From: Vicia villosa
Lineage: Eukaryota > Streptophyta > Magnoliopsida > Fabales > Fabaceae
Length of the DNA: 64,000 bases
Reading direction: 5' to 3'
Assembly: GCF_029867415.1 (NCBI RefSeq)
Contig: NC_081182.1
Coordinates: 16,738,497 to 16,802,496, forward strand
The notes below the pieces were generated by a model, which was given only the letters and a program-made list of their open reading frames with translations, was not told the origin of the DNA and searched no databases. Positions 12,481-23,786 of this stretch are shown here, one piece after another. A program made the position numbers and the translations under genes. How positions within the stretch are numbered: the stretch's first letter is position 1; each line of letters starts with the position of its first letter.

Positions 12481-13190
12481 GCCCTTGTAATACGGAGAAC
12501 TGACTTTTTATCGATCGAAATGTCGCGGTTAAGCATGAGTCGCCACCGACTTTTATTTTATCCAAACAAATTCAGAAAGGCTAAAAGAAACAGAAAAAAC
12601 CCTTTTAAAGAAATCTAAGTTCGGGGGGTAATTTATGCAAAGGGAAGGTGTAAGGCACCCTTTGCATCCATGGTTTTCCATGGGCTCTTAATTGCTTTGC
12701 TTGCTCGTTTTCAGAAAATGTAGATGAAAGAGAAAAAAATGGACTTTAGCTCGTAAATGAGCGTAGCCAGCCTTTGAAGAATTTTGAAAAAGAATATAGA
12801 AAATGGAGCATGGCAAAGCAATTAGGGGCAATTACCTTAAACTCAGATGATAGGTCTCTTTTTAGCCTTTCAGAATGAAAGGGTCAATCCTTGCCATAAG
12901 AGGGCAGGAAGCCTTTCGTTTGGAGGTAGAAGGGTCATCGAATTATCATTCGCTCAAAGACTGACCCATGCCATAAAGAGGCAGGTAGTCTAAGGGGACG
13001 GATCAGAATAGCCTTTCGTAGGCAACTAGAAGATACCTCAGCCTTTTCCGTAGGCAACTTCCGAGGGTCGAGGTCATGTTAGTGTATCGAAGGCAGCATC
13101 ATTAGGGACCATGACCTTTAATCGAGGCAACATGGTTGAGGTATCCTCGTATTCGAGGGACTGGCTATTCTGCACAAAATACAAGGCAAC

Positions 13191-13230
13191 AAGGCAACAG
13201 GCAACAAGGCAACAGGCAACAAGGCAACAG
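13191..13230. repeat. Short tandem repeat (AAGGCAACAGGCAAC) in the RT3 LTR
   Basis: About three units of roughly 15 bp are present; the partner LTR has the same motif at 22317-22365. Single AAGGCAAC motifs also occur at the corresponding place in the RT2 LTRs (about 5040-5075). Confidence 0.6.
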
Positions 13231-14460
13231 AGAGGTTACCTCAAAAGAGTGCGTGTGTGCAACAATCATGTGGTCGTATTCGGTTATTTTATCTTGTAAT
13301 TAGTGACTCTAATCCAGTTTAAATTTGCACTCCCTAAATTACTAACCACGCAGTATATAAGGCAAGAAACAGTGATATGGGGGAGGGGACAATGAAACCA
13401 GTGGATCCCTTAATAGGGTTTGACATAAGTAATAATAAAAGCCATAAAATAAAATAAAGTTTAGGGTTACCAAAAACGTAGCTTTGGCGGTCGACAAACC
13501 CTGAAAAGGCAGACAAACAAAAATAGAGTGAGTGCATTTATCGGTTCAAAGGCGAACACAGTTAACCCTAAAAATAAGGATATAATGAATTTAAAATAAT
13601 AAAATAAACAAAAGTACTTAGCTTGATTTGATCTGATATGGTTGGCGGTCGGAGGAAACCTCGGAGGTAAATCCTAAAAAATGGCAAAGGCAGATAATAG
13701 GTGAATGTATGCACAGTTCAGAAATATAAGGGCAAACCCTAAAATCAAAAGGAAACGAAACATACTTTTAAAATAAAATAAATTAAATACTTAGCTTTGT
13801 GAAGGGCGTGGCGCGTAGTCGGAGTGTACTTGAAAAACCAACCCTGGAAAGACAAAGGCACAAAAAAGCAATATTTTTAGTGTAGGCATGATCTTTGTAA
13901 ACCCTGATTTAGGGCACAAGTTAGCCATGGTTAATAGAATAAATAAATAAATAATAAAAAAAACAATTTAATTAATTATTGGTTTTATAACCTAATTAAT
14001 AAAATTTCGGTCAAATCCTAATGTGTAAAAAATATTTATAACCAATTAAATAGTTTAAACAAATTAAATTAATTAATTTAATCAAACAAAAAATGATATT
14101 AATAATTTAGTTAAATATTTTTATTTTTATGTTTTTTAAGAAAAAAAGAAAATTTTATAACAAGTTTTATTAAAAGAGAAAATATTTTAATAAAAAGTTT
14201 GAAAGAATAAACATAAATTTATAAATAAAACTAAACTATGTAATTGCAAAAATAAAAAGTGAAAAGTTTCTTAGCTTCGATCCAATGTAGCATGGCAACT
14301 AGGGTGCATGGTGGACTGGCAGGTACTAGCGCGTTGGATCTAAAGATCTGGCAATCCACGGGTGACGCTCCTAGGGTTCACCGTATGCATGATGGAGACG
14401 CACGCGCTTGATCCACTTGCAGCTGTGTACAAGAAATATTCAAAAATAAAGCAAGAGGCA

Positions 14461-14523
14461 GGGATCGAACCCCCGCCCTTGCGTATGAAGACCTTAGGAC
14501 GCTACTCTTTGCCACCACACCAC
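14461..14523 (-). promoter_or_regulatory. tRNA-like A/B-box segment in the RT3 LTR
   Basis: The minus strand carries GTGGTGTGGTGGCAAAGAG (A-box region at 14512-14523) and the B-box match GGTTCGATCCC at 14461-14471. The body between the boxes differs from RT2 while the boxes themselves are kept. The partner LTR lacks it because of the 411-bp deletion. Confidence 0.4.
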
Positions 14524-15882
14524 TTTTGGCTCGCTGCAAATTAGCCTTCAGCAAGTAATATATAAAAAGCAGAATGGTAAAAAATATTCAAAACTAAATT
14601 AGGCGCTGACACTGTTCATCTTCTCCACTTGTGCCTGTGTTTTTTACTACGATTTAGGGGCCTTTTAGCTACGAATCCTTCTATAGCTAAACCCTGCGAT
14701 ATTCAAACTAGAGAAACACATTAATTAAATCAGATCCAAGGACATGAATCAATTGCAAATCGTCTTTTGAATCTATTGGTGCCTTTAATTTGTACCAATT
14801 TCTCCTAAATCTAAAACTCCCAATTTGAAGCTTTGGAGACCTAGCCATGGCGAATTGTACTTCCTGCACTAGAACTCAAATCTAATGATACAGATATCTT
14901 TCAAACATCATTCTAAACACAAATATATGATCGAAACGTGTGCATGATGCGTTAATTGCAGTAATCGAAAAATAAAAAAAAGTTGGCAAACCGTGATGCT
15001 TTGCGGACGTGATTCCGGCCTCCACAAGCTTCGAGACTGATTGGGGAATGATCTGGGGTGCTTCAAGAATATATTTGAATCCTCAAAAGTCTCTGAATCT
15101 CTTCCAAACTCAGAAACCGAATTCAATAATTTCTTGGATATTTGGGATCTTGAACGTGTTCCTATGCCTGCAAAATCCTTGTCCACCGAATCCCCTTTTT
15201 TTGATTTCTGTTCTCAGTATATATACAAGTGATTTTAGGTTTAAGAACTTGAATCAAATCCCTCATATTTTGGATGATTGTAATTTGGTTTTGAATAGAT
15301 ATTGAATCCTTCCTTTTTAGTCTTCAATCAGATTCTACTCAATCCAATCTTACATGATTCCAAAAAATCAGAAATCAATTTCCCATGATTCCAATAATTC
15401 AGAATTTTGGCTTCTAAAAAAAATCAGAATCTGACTTAATCTAATCCAATTATTCCATAATTTTTTATGATTTTATTTAATATTTTAAATGAATAAAAAA
15501 CTCAAATAAATATTAATAAATCCATAAAAAATAAAAAAAAGTGGAATTAGAGATTTCTCTTAAAGTCATGGGCTTGGACTTTATTTCTATTTGCACCTAA
15601 AAACCAAAAAGAAAATATAATGATATGTAAATATAATAAAATGATTCACTAATTTTAATTAAAATTCAACTTAAATTTAAATTGAATTAAAAAATATAAT
15701 TGTAATCCTAAAAAGGGTTAGTGAACTGAAAATATTGTTAAATCGTAAAAACGACCAAAATACGCAAAGATGTACGTGTAATACATATTTTCGAAAAAAA
15801 ATGCAAAATCAAGTTAATTTGTAGATGATATGCAAAGCACACGCTTAAAAAGAATCTGGAGGGCAAATTTTGGGGTATGACA

Positions 15883-18800
15883 GCTGCCCCTGTTCAATTT
15901 TCTTAAACCTGAAGATGTAGATTGGCCTGTCTGCCTGTCGGAGTCTGAAGGTAGAAGAGGATTGAACACTAGAATACCCAAGAAATTTGCCCTAGCTGAA
16001 GCAGAGACTTTTTCCGGAGACGGGCTTAAAGATGTCGTCCAAGTGTTGGAATATATGTGTGAGACGGGCTTAAAGATGCCATCTGATATGGATAAATACG
16101 AAAGTCAAAATAAGTCGTACGTTAGACTATATCCGATCTTTAAGTATTGGGAGGCGTTTGTCGGAGATGGGCTTTAAGGATGCCATCTGATATTTGAAAA
16201 GTTGTTTGTCTAAGCAGATGTTTTCCAGACTGGATCATATGCATTGATTGTATTTGAAGGAGATTCATTAAAATGAAGTAATGTCTTAGAGAAGACTACC
16301 TGAAGAGGTTCCTGAAAAGGGTAGATCATTGACTGATGTAAAAGAGAATAGGCTTTACACAAAGCTCAGGAAGAAGTGTCTTGTATAAGATTAACTGAGA
16401 AACTCCTTTAAAGGGCAGTAGATGTCTTTAGAACCTGTTGGATAAATATGTTGAGGAATATTACCTAGACAGGTTGAGATATGTCTTAAACAAGATTAAC
16501 CTAGAAAGGTATGATACATCCTAGAAAGGATATGATACATCTTTAACGAGACTACCTAGAAAGGCTGGAACATCTTAGAAAAGATTACTTAGACAGGTTC
16601 CTAGAGAGGATATGAATTGTCTTAGAAAAGATTACCTAGAAAGGTTCCTATAAAGGATAGGAACTATCTTAGAAAAGATTACCTAGAAAGGTTCCTAGAA
16701 AGGATGTGAATCATCTTAGAAAAGATTACCTAGAAAGGCTCCTAGAAAGGATATGAGTCATCTTAGAAAAGATTACCTAGAAAGGTTCCTAGAAAGGATA
16801 ATAAACGTCTTTGAAAAAACTACCTAGAAAGGCTCCTAGAAAGGATATGAAATATCTTATAAAAGATTACCTAGAAAGGTTGATAGATGTCTTAGAGAAG
16901 ACTACCTAGAAAGGCTCCTAGAAAGGATGAGAAGTTCTTTGATTGTTTCTGAATTATCTCTGAAGAAAGACCTAGAATGAAGTATCAGATTTGTATTTGT
17001 CTTGAATGAGTGTTGAGATTGAATCGTTGATATGATTGTATTTGCACAGTATCTGGATGATAATGTTCTTTTGATTATGAAGTGACCTGAAAAAGGAAAG
17101 ATTAGTCTTATGCAATGTCATGATGCATGTATTGAGATTCTCGAAATAAACGAGAGTAATGTATGTTATGCATGTGTTTATGAATGATGCAGGGACAGAC
17201 TATATAGTCGAAGCATATTGATGATTTTTGTATAGCAGCGGCTGATTGAGAAAATAAATCCCTGTATGCCGTTGGATAATTCTAAGAGAATTCCTGTCTT
17301 TCGTTCGATGATATCCAGCTGTGGATTTTTGTTCTTCGTTTGGGGACAAGATTGATTTGAGGGATCTGATTCTGATGTATCCTGGGGACAAGAGAGATGA
17401 GTATAGTACCTGACCAGATTTTTGAGTGGAAACTTTGATAGAAATAGCGAGTTTGAATAAAACATGCCAGAGAAGAAGATTATGCCGGAGATAGAAAATC
17501 CATTGGGGAACCAAGTCTCCGTTAGGAAGAGATTGCTTGAAGATGACTTGCTATGTGGGGATATATCAGGAAACTGCTCTGCGGGGAAGATTCCCAGAGA
17601 TTTCAACTTTTCATTGCCCCATGTCTTTGAGTACTTGCTGTTGGAAAACACTTTTAACCATATATGGTCTTTCGCTTGCGGGCATATACCTGCCCCTGGA
17701 ATCAGTAGCCTGATATGCTCGATACTTGAGTTTGGAATTAGAACTTCAAAGGAGAGACAGATACTGACATCATCTGATGCTAGTAGCTAAATAGCTTTTG
17801 TTGAGATTTGTAACTGATGTGACTAACTTCTCTGGTTGCTCAGTGCCTCTGAGAGGTTCTATGAATATGCCATGCCCCTTGTGTAGACAAGCTTTTAGTT
17901 GATCGAGTCATGCATACGAGACGTCTCTGCAAACTTATTTGTCGGGAGGACTTTTAGTCATTAATTATGCCCCATGCAGATTCTTCCTGATGCCAAACAT
18001 TTGAAATTACGTAGACAAAATTGTTTTATAATGACACTCATTAAAATGCAATGCATATGTCTGTCTTGGAGTTTAAAAACAATTTTAGTAAAACAAAATA
18101 TGTAAGAAAGTGATATTTGTAAAAACGTGATATCAACTCAGGATTTTTGGTAAACTTTAAGGAGTCAGGATACCCTTTTTGTGACAGTACGCTTCCGAAC
18201 TAACCATGCTTCAGTTAGGACTTTCAAGGGTTGTAACGTGGCTTGGTTCACGGTTTAAGAAACAAAGGATAAAGGCTCAAAGTTTATTTGTACCCATCCC
18301 AATCTTCGTGATGTTCTCCGATCTTATGCTCAGTTACCTTTGCATTTAAGTTCTAGCAGGTCTTGAAGTCATAATGTTGACATTTGATGATGGTTGAAAC
18401 ACCGAGAGTTTATTTGAAAAGGCAGCCATCATTTTTTTGTAATTTTTTCTTTTGTCGAGGATTTGTAGTAACCTCTTTTTTGACTTTATTATCCCTAACT
18501 TTTGCCTGAACTGTTTATTTTGAGATTACAGTCAGCGGGATGTTTCGATTTTTTGATAAGTCTCCTTCATAGGTTTTGACTTAACAGTTTTCTTTTTTTT
18601 TTTATGGATATTGACTGCCTGACTTGAGAATCACGGGAATCCGTCACTTATGTCAAGCACCTGGTATAATTGAGGTAACTGAGTAACTACCCTGCCCCAG
18701 GTTATGATTAAGGGTTTTAATCTGTATGAGAAAGAAACTTCTACTTCTTAGGCTCAAAGGGGTTGACGATGGATTAACATCCTTATATCTCCACTGTTTA

Positions 18801-19108
18801 GGAATTGAAACAATGCCTGTACATCGTCAGCATAGTCTGTTTGAAAGCATACTGTATGAGGTTGCGGTATCGTTTTCGTCATCCTCCCTCAAAAGGCTTA
18901 CCGCTTTAGCGAGAGTTAAATATCACAAAGAAAACTAAGTAAAAACAAAGTTTAATATAGAAATAGGAAGAGAAATAAATCAAGACAAACATATGCAATG
19001 CATTAATGATTATGAAAAAATAAATAGAGTCTGACATAAGACAAATGTTTAAACAAACAGGAAAGAAATTGCGAATGCGAGTAAATTAATGATCTAAATA
19101 GCCATCCT
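15883..19108. other. RT3 3' noncoding internal region
   Basis: Next to the LTR is the polypurine tract (minus strand GAACAGGGGCAGC, 15883-15897). Then come three copies of GGGCTTAAAGATGCCATC-type motifs (about 16020, 16066, 16168), the tandem array at 16268-16935, and noncoding sequence with the two blocks conserved in RT2 (18195-18287 and 18690-18845). Short frames such as 17178-17651 have no recognisable content. Confidence 0.65.
16268..16935. repeat. Tandem array of CTTAGAAAAGATTACCTAGA-type units in RT3
   Basis: Ten or more units of about 46-50 bp of CTTAGAAAAGATTACCTAGA plus AAGGTTCCTAGAAAGGAT. Inner units are most alike and edge units more diverged, as expected from expansion by unequal exchange or template slippage. 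Confidence 0.85.
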
Positions 19109-20452
19109 TTAGACTTTGTGTGGCTTCTCTGGTTGCCCAAATTCAACGATCCCTTCTTCAATCAAGTCTTGAATTTTATGTTTCAATGGCCCATACTCTT
19201 CTGTATCGTGACCAGGACTATTTGAATGGTAAGCACATCTTGCATGATGCTTATACCCAGGGACGGGATTAGCAGGAGCTGAGTATGGAGGCAGTAGAGT
19301 TATCAGACTCCGATCGAGCAAGTGTTGCAAAGCTTGAGCCAATGGCATGTGTAGTGGGGTAAATGACCTCTTGGGTTTTGATTTCCAAGTACGTTGGCCA
19401 CCTTGTTGCTTGCGTTGATCTTTTTGTTGTTGTTGTTGTGTTGGAGCCTGACTAGAGACCAGGACTGCCCCAACAGTGTTGGATTCATTCTTCTGATTGT
19501 ATGGCTTTTTCACAGTACCAGAAGAAGTAGCCACCTGAATTTTTCCGCTTCGGATACCACTTTCAACACGTTCTCCAGTTAGTATGAGATCGGTGAAACC
19601 AGACAAGGAGCTTCCAAGTAAATGGTTGTAGAAAGGACCAGTCAGTGTATTCATGAACATATCAACCAATTCTCTGTCAGTCAAGGAGGGTTTGACTCTT
19701 CCAGCTAGATCTCTCCATTTTTTAGCATACTCCTTGAAACTTTCCTCGGGTCCCATAGACATGCTTTGTAGTTGCATGCGAGTTGGTGCAAGGTCAGCAT
19801 TGTATTGGTATTGCTGGTAGAAGGCAACAACCAAATCTTCCCAGGTACGAATGTTAGTACCCTCCAGTTGATAATACCATTCGAGTTGAGTTCCAGATAA
19901 GCTATCCTGGAAGAAGTGGATCCACAGCTTCTTATCGGCGGTGTGAGGTTGAATCTTCCTCACATATGATCTTAAATGCAGCTTAGGACAGGAGACTCCG
20001 TCATATTTAGCAAAAATCGGAATCTTGAACTTCGGAGGGATGACAACTCCAGAGACGAGTCCTAGTTCCTCAAAATCCAACCCAGGTACCTTCTGAATCT
20101 CCATGGCTTTCATACGTTCTTCAAGCAGCTTGTATTTGTCGTCTGGATTTTCATCCTCATGGTAATAGTCCTCTTCTTCTTCAGCGGGCTTGGCAGAATC
20201 ATGATTACTTTTTGCATCAGTTTTGATACTACCTTCATCATCTTGCTCATCTTCGTCACTGTCTTCAGAGGCTTCGGCATCCCTGAGTTGCAGGATAGGT
20301 CTAAGTCTTTTCCCTAGAGTCTTTTTGCCTTTCTTCTTCTTCTTGGTAAGAAGTGCTTTCAGTTCATCTTTCCCCTTGGATAAGTTCAGGATCAGATCTT
20401 GAAACTGGGCATTCTGAGCTTGAAGGTCTTTGACTGATTGCTCGAGATTCAT
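19109..20452 (-). CDS. gag: Gag polyprotein of Ogre/Tat-type element RT3
   Basis: This 447-residue retrotransposon capsid protein would package the element RNA into virus-like particles in the cytoplasm. I chose the ATG at 20452 (MNLEQSVKDLQ) because it starts the predicted coiled coil; an upstream in-frame ATG at 20509 would add 19 unremarkable residues. Visible regions: coiled coil about 1-35, lysine-rich stretch 36-50, acidic stretch about 55-105, then the LTR-retroelement gag domain about 150-300 with FKEYAKKWRDLAGRVKP and DRELVDMFMNTLTGPFYNHL, a glutamine-rich linker, and a CAYHSNSPGHDTEEY motif at 406-420. The last cysteine of this zinc-knuckle-like motif is Y420 here, whereas the RT2 relic has C. 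The frame ends with GQPEKPHKV and no pol follows. It is open throughout, so it may still be translated, but the element cannot move alone. Confidence 0.85.
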   Translation of the reverse strand: MNLEQSVKDLQAQNAQFQDLILNLSKGKDELKALLTKKKKKGKKTLGKRLRPILQLRDAEASEDSDEDEQDDEGSIKTDAKSNHDSAKPAEEEEDYYHEDENPDDKYKLLEERMKAMEIQKVPGLDFEELGLVSGVVIPPKFKIPIFAKYDGVSCPKLHLRSYVRKIQPHTADKKLWIHFFQDSLSGTQLEWYYQLEGTNIRTWEDLVVAFYQQYQYNADLAPTRMQLQSMSMGPEESFKEYAKKWRDLAGRVKPSLTDRELVDMFMNTLTGPFYNHLLGSSLSGFTDLILTGERVESGIRSGKIQVATSSGTVKKPYNQKNESNTVGAVLVSSQAPTQQQQQKDQRKQQGGQRTWKSKPKRSFTPLHMPLAQALQHLLDRSLITLLPPYSAPANPVPGYKHHARCAYHSNSPGHDTEEYGPLKHKIQDLIEEGIVEFGQPEKPHKV

Positions 20453-21598
20453 GATGCTGAAATAAACAGCGAGGAGGTGAGAAACCTGTGGTGGAAACCT
20501 GTGATGCAATGTTATGAATGCAGATGCAATATTTTCAAGGATCTATGGAAATTTAGTTAGCAACGTCAAAAAAAATGATTTGGTCGCCTCTTCGTTTGAA
20601 GAACTCTGATTTTTGGATGTTCTCCTTTGAGAATCAAGCTCACCATATCGAGTGGGTCATCGCCTCTGACTCGGGAACATCTGAATTTGAAGGTACATGG
20701 CTAGAGGAAAATAAATCCTCTTGCCCCTTGATAGGTACAACGTCTCTGAATTGGAAGGTATGTGGCAAGAGGAAAGTAAATCCTCTTGCCCCTTAATAAG
20801 AGTTCAGTCCTTGATAAGAGAACCTGAAATTGTGCGCCCTAAATCCCTAAGATCCTTGAAAGGGTTAGTTAAATCATGTTATACTTATGATGTCATGATG
20901 TCATGATGTTATGCGAATGCAGTTCGTTGGACTTAGTGCGAGATGGTAAGGACAAACAAATCCTTTCAACAAAACCTGCGAGGAAATGAAGGTTAGTAGT
21001 AAACACAAACAAGTCACACAATTTTTGGCTTAAGGCTTGCATGGAGTCTGATCAGGTGTCCTTCCCAAGGGTATTTCTATGGATAAGGAAATTTCAGCAA
21101 CGGGTTCTACAAGTTATCCAGAATTGTCAGCCCTTCTAAAGCACCCTCGGACATGATGCATTTGCACCATGCAATGATACTTTGAGAAAGAACCTATCTG
21201 AATTGTAGCATCGGGTAGCGACTAGTTCTTAACATTTGTCAAGAGTAGTCCCCCCACTACGTTCCTAAAGGCCAGGATGGGTTAAGGGTAACTAAAGGTC
21301 CTTGAGCTTCGGCGCACCCACAGACACATACATAGACCCCCCTCATTTGAGAAAGGTGTGCATATGCTATGGAGTCCTAACTCAAGTGTGAACTTCATAT
21401 TGACTCATCTCCCACATATGTGAAAGAGGTCGCCATGACTATGCCACTCCTAATCTTAAGTGTACTTGAATCCTGGTGTAGGATTCGTCCTTCAGTTAAT
21501 TCCCAAAACAACCCTGAAAAATAAAGCAAGCAAAGCAAACAATAGAAAACAATTAAGTGAATCCTAAACTTTTAAGGTAACCCCTCTTTTATCGAAAA
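20453..21598. other. RT3 5' noncoding leader
   Basis: In sense order this lies between the primer site and gag. It contains the same GAGGAAA...AAATCCTCTT hairpin-like motifs as RT2 (20704-20720, 20768-20785) and an uninterrupted copy of the sequence that RT3 itself disrupted in RT2 (GTGCGCCCT at 20832-20840). No coding sequence is seen. Confidence 0.65.
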
Positions 21599-21616
21599 TC
21601 CCCAGCAGAGTCGCCA
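21599..21616 (-). other. RT3 primer binding site (tRNA-Arg type)
   Basis: The minus strand reads TGGCGACTCTGCTGGGGA, four bases (GAAC) after the end of the sense 5' LTR. This is the primer-site type known from Ogre elements and it fixes the transcription strand as minus. Confidence 0.75.
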
Positions 21617-21620
21617 GTTC

Positions 21621-23786
21621 TGTAATACGGTGAACTGACTTTTTATCGATCGAAATGTCGCGGTTAAGCATGAGTCGCCACCGACTTTTATTTTATCCAA
21701 ACAAATTCAGAAAGGCTAAAAGAAACAGAAAAAACCCTTTTAAAGAAATCTAAGTTCGGGGGGTAATTTATGCAAAGGGAAGGTGTAAGGCACCCTTTGC
21801 ATCCATGGTTTTCCATGGGCTCTTAATTGCTTTGCTTGCTCGTTTTCAGAAAATGTAGATGAAAGAGGAAAAAATGGACTTTAGCTCGTAAATGAGCATA
21901 GCCAGCCTTTGAAGAATTTTGAGAAAGAATATAGAAAATGGAGCATGGCAAGGCAATTAGGGGCAATTACCTTAAACTCAGATGATAGGTCTCTTTTTAG
22001 CCTTTCAGAATGAAAGGGTCAATCCTTGCCATAAGAGGGCAGGAAGCCTTTCGTTTGGAGGTAGAAGGGTCATCGAATTATCATTCGCTCAAAGACTGAC
22101 CCATGCCATAAAGAGGCAGGTAGTCTAAGGGGAAGGATCAGAATAGCCTTTCGTAGGCAACTAGAAGATACCTCAGCCTTTTCCGTAGGCAACTTCCGAG
22201 GGTCGAGGTCATGTTAGTGTATCGAAGGCAGCATCATTAGGGACCATGACCTTTAATCGAGGCAACATGGTTGAGGTATCCTCGTATTCGAGGGACTGGC
22301 TATTCTGCACAAAATACAAGGCAACAAGGCAACAGGCAACAAGGCAACAGGCAACAAGGCAACAGAGAGGTTACCTCAAAAGAGTGCGTGTGTGCAACAA
22401 TCATGTGGTCGTATTCGGTTATTTTATCTTGTAATTAGTGACTCTAATCCAGTTTAAATTTGCACTCCCTAAATTACTAACCACGCAGTATATAAGGCAA
22501 GAAACAGTGATATGGGGGAGGGGACAATGAAACCAGTGGATCCCTTAATAGGGTTTGACATAAGTAATAATAAAAGCCATAAAATAAAATAAAGTTTAGG
22601 GTTACCAAAAACGTAGCTTTGGCGGTCGACAAACCCTGAAAAGGCAGACAAACAAAAATAGAGTGAGTGCATTTATCGGTTCAAAGGCGAACACAGTTAA
22701 CCCTAAAAATAAGGATATAATGAATTTAAAATAATAAAATAAACAAAAGTACTTAGCTTGATTTGATCTGATATGGTTGGCGGTCGGAGGAAACCTCGGA
22801 GGTAAATCCTAAAAAATGGCAAAGGCAGATAATAGGTGAATGTATGCACAGTTCAGAAATATAAGGGCAAACCCTAAAATCAAAAGGAAACGAAACATAC
22901 TTTTAAAATAAAATAAATTAAATACTTAGCTTTGTGAAGGGCGTGGCGCGTAGTCGGAGTGTACTTGAAAAACCAACCCTGGAAAGACAAAGGCACAAAA
23001 AAGCAATATTTTTAGTGTAGGCATGATCTTTGTAAACCCTGATTTAGGGCACAAGTTAGCCATGGTTAATAGAATAAATAAATAAATAATAAAAAAAACA
23101 ATTTAATTAATTATTGGTTTTATAACCTAATTAATAAAATTTCGGTCAAATCCTAATGTGTAAAAAATATTTATAACCAATTAAATAGTTTAAACAAATT
23201 AAATTAATTAATTTAATCAAACAAAAAATGATATTAATAATTTAGTTAAATATTTTTATTTTTATGTTTTTTAAGAAAAAAAGAAAAATTTATAACAAGT
23301 TTTATTAAAAGAGAAAATATTTTAATAAAAAGTTTGAAAGAATAAACATAAATTTATAAATAAAACTAAACTATGTAATTGCAAAAATAAAAAGTGAAAA
23401 GTTTCTTAGCTTCGATCCAATGTAGCATGGCAACTAGGGTGCATGGTGGACTGGCAGGTACTAGCGCGTTGGATCTAAAGATCTGGCAATTTGAATCTAT
23501 TGGTGCCTTTAATTTGTACCAATTTCTCCTAAATCTAAAACTCCCAATTTGAAGCTTTGGAGACCTAGCCATGGCGAATTGTACTTCCTGCACTAGAACT
23601 CAAATCTAATGATACAGATATCTTTCAAACATCATTCTAAACACAAATATATGATCGAAACGTGTGCATGATGCGTTAATTGCAGTAATCGAAAAATAAA
23701 AAAAAGTTGGCAAACCGTGATGCTTTGCGGACGTGATTCCGGCCTCCACAAGCTTCGAGACTGATTGGGGAATGATCTGGGGTGCT
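21621..23786 (-). repeat. RT3 right LTR (sense 5' LTR), first part
   Basis: It is nearly identical to 12486-15062 except for a 411-bp gap: the sequence passes from GATCTGGCAAT (ending 23490) directly to TTGAATCTATTGG, so the counterpart of 14356-14766 is absent. It is then interrupted by RT4 at GGGGTGCT. Confidence 0.85.

Larger units (their letters stand above)
12486..15882 (-). repeat. RT3 left LTR (sense 3' LTR), full length
   Basis: This is the complete 3397-bp copy. It begins TGTAATACGGAG on the plus strand and ends GGGGTATGACA. It holds a short AAGGCAACAGGCAAC mini-repeat at about 13191-13230 and a tRNA-like segment at 14461-14523. Confidence 0.85.

Noticed and set aside
17178..17651. 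157-codon minus-strand frame in the RT3 3' region
   Set aside because: Lies in noncoding sequence and has no gag or pol motif; an overlapping second frame is equally open.
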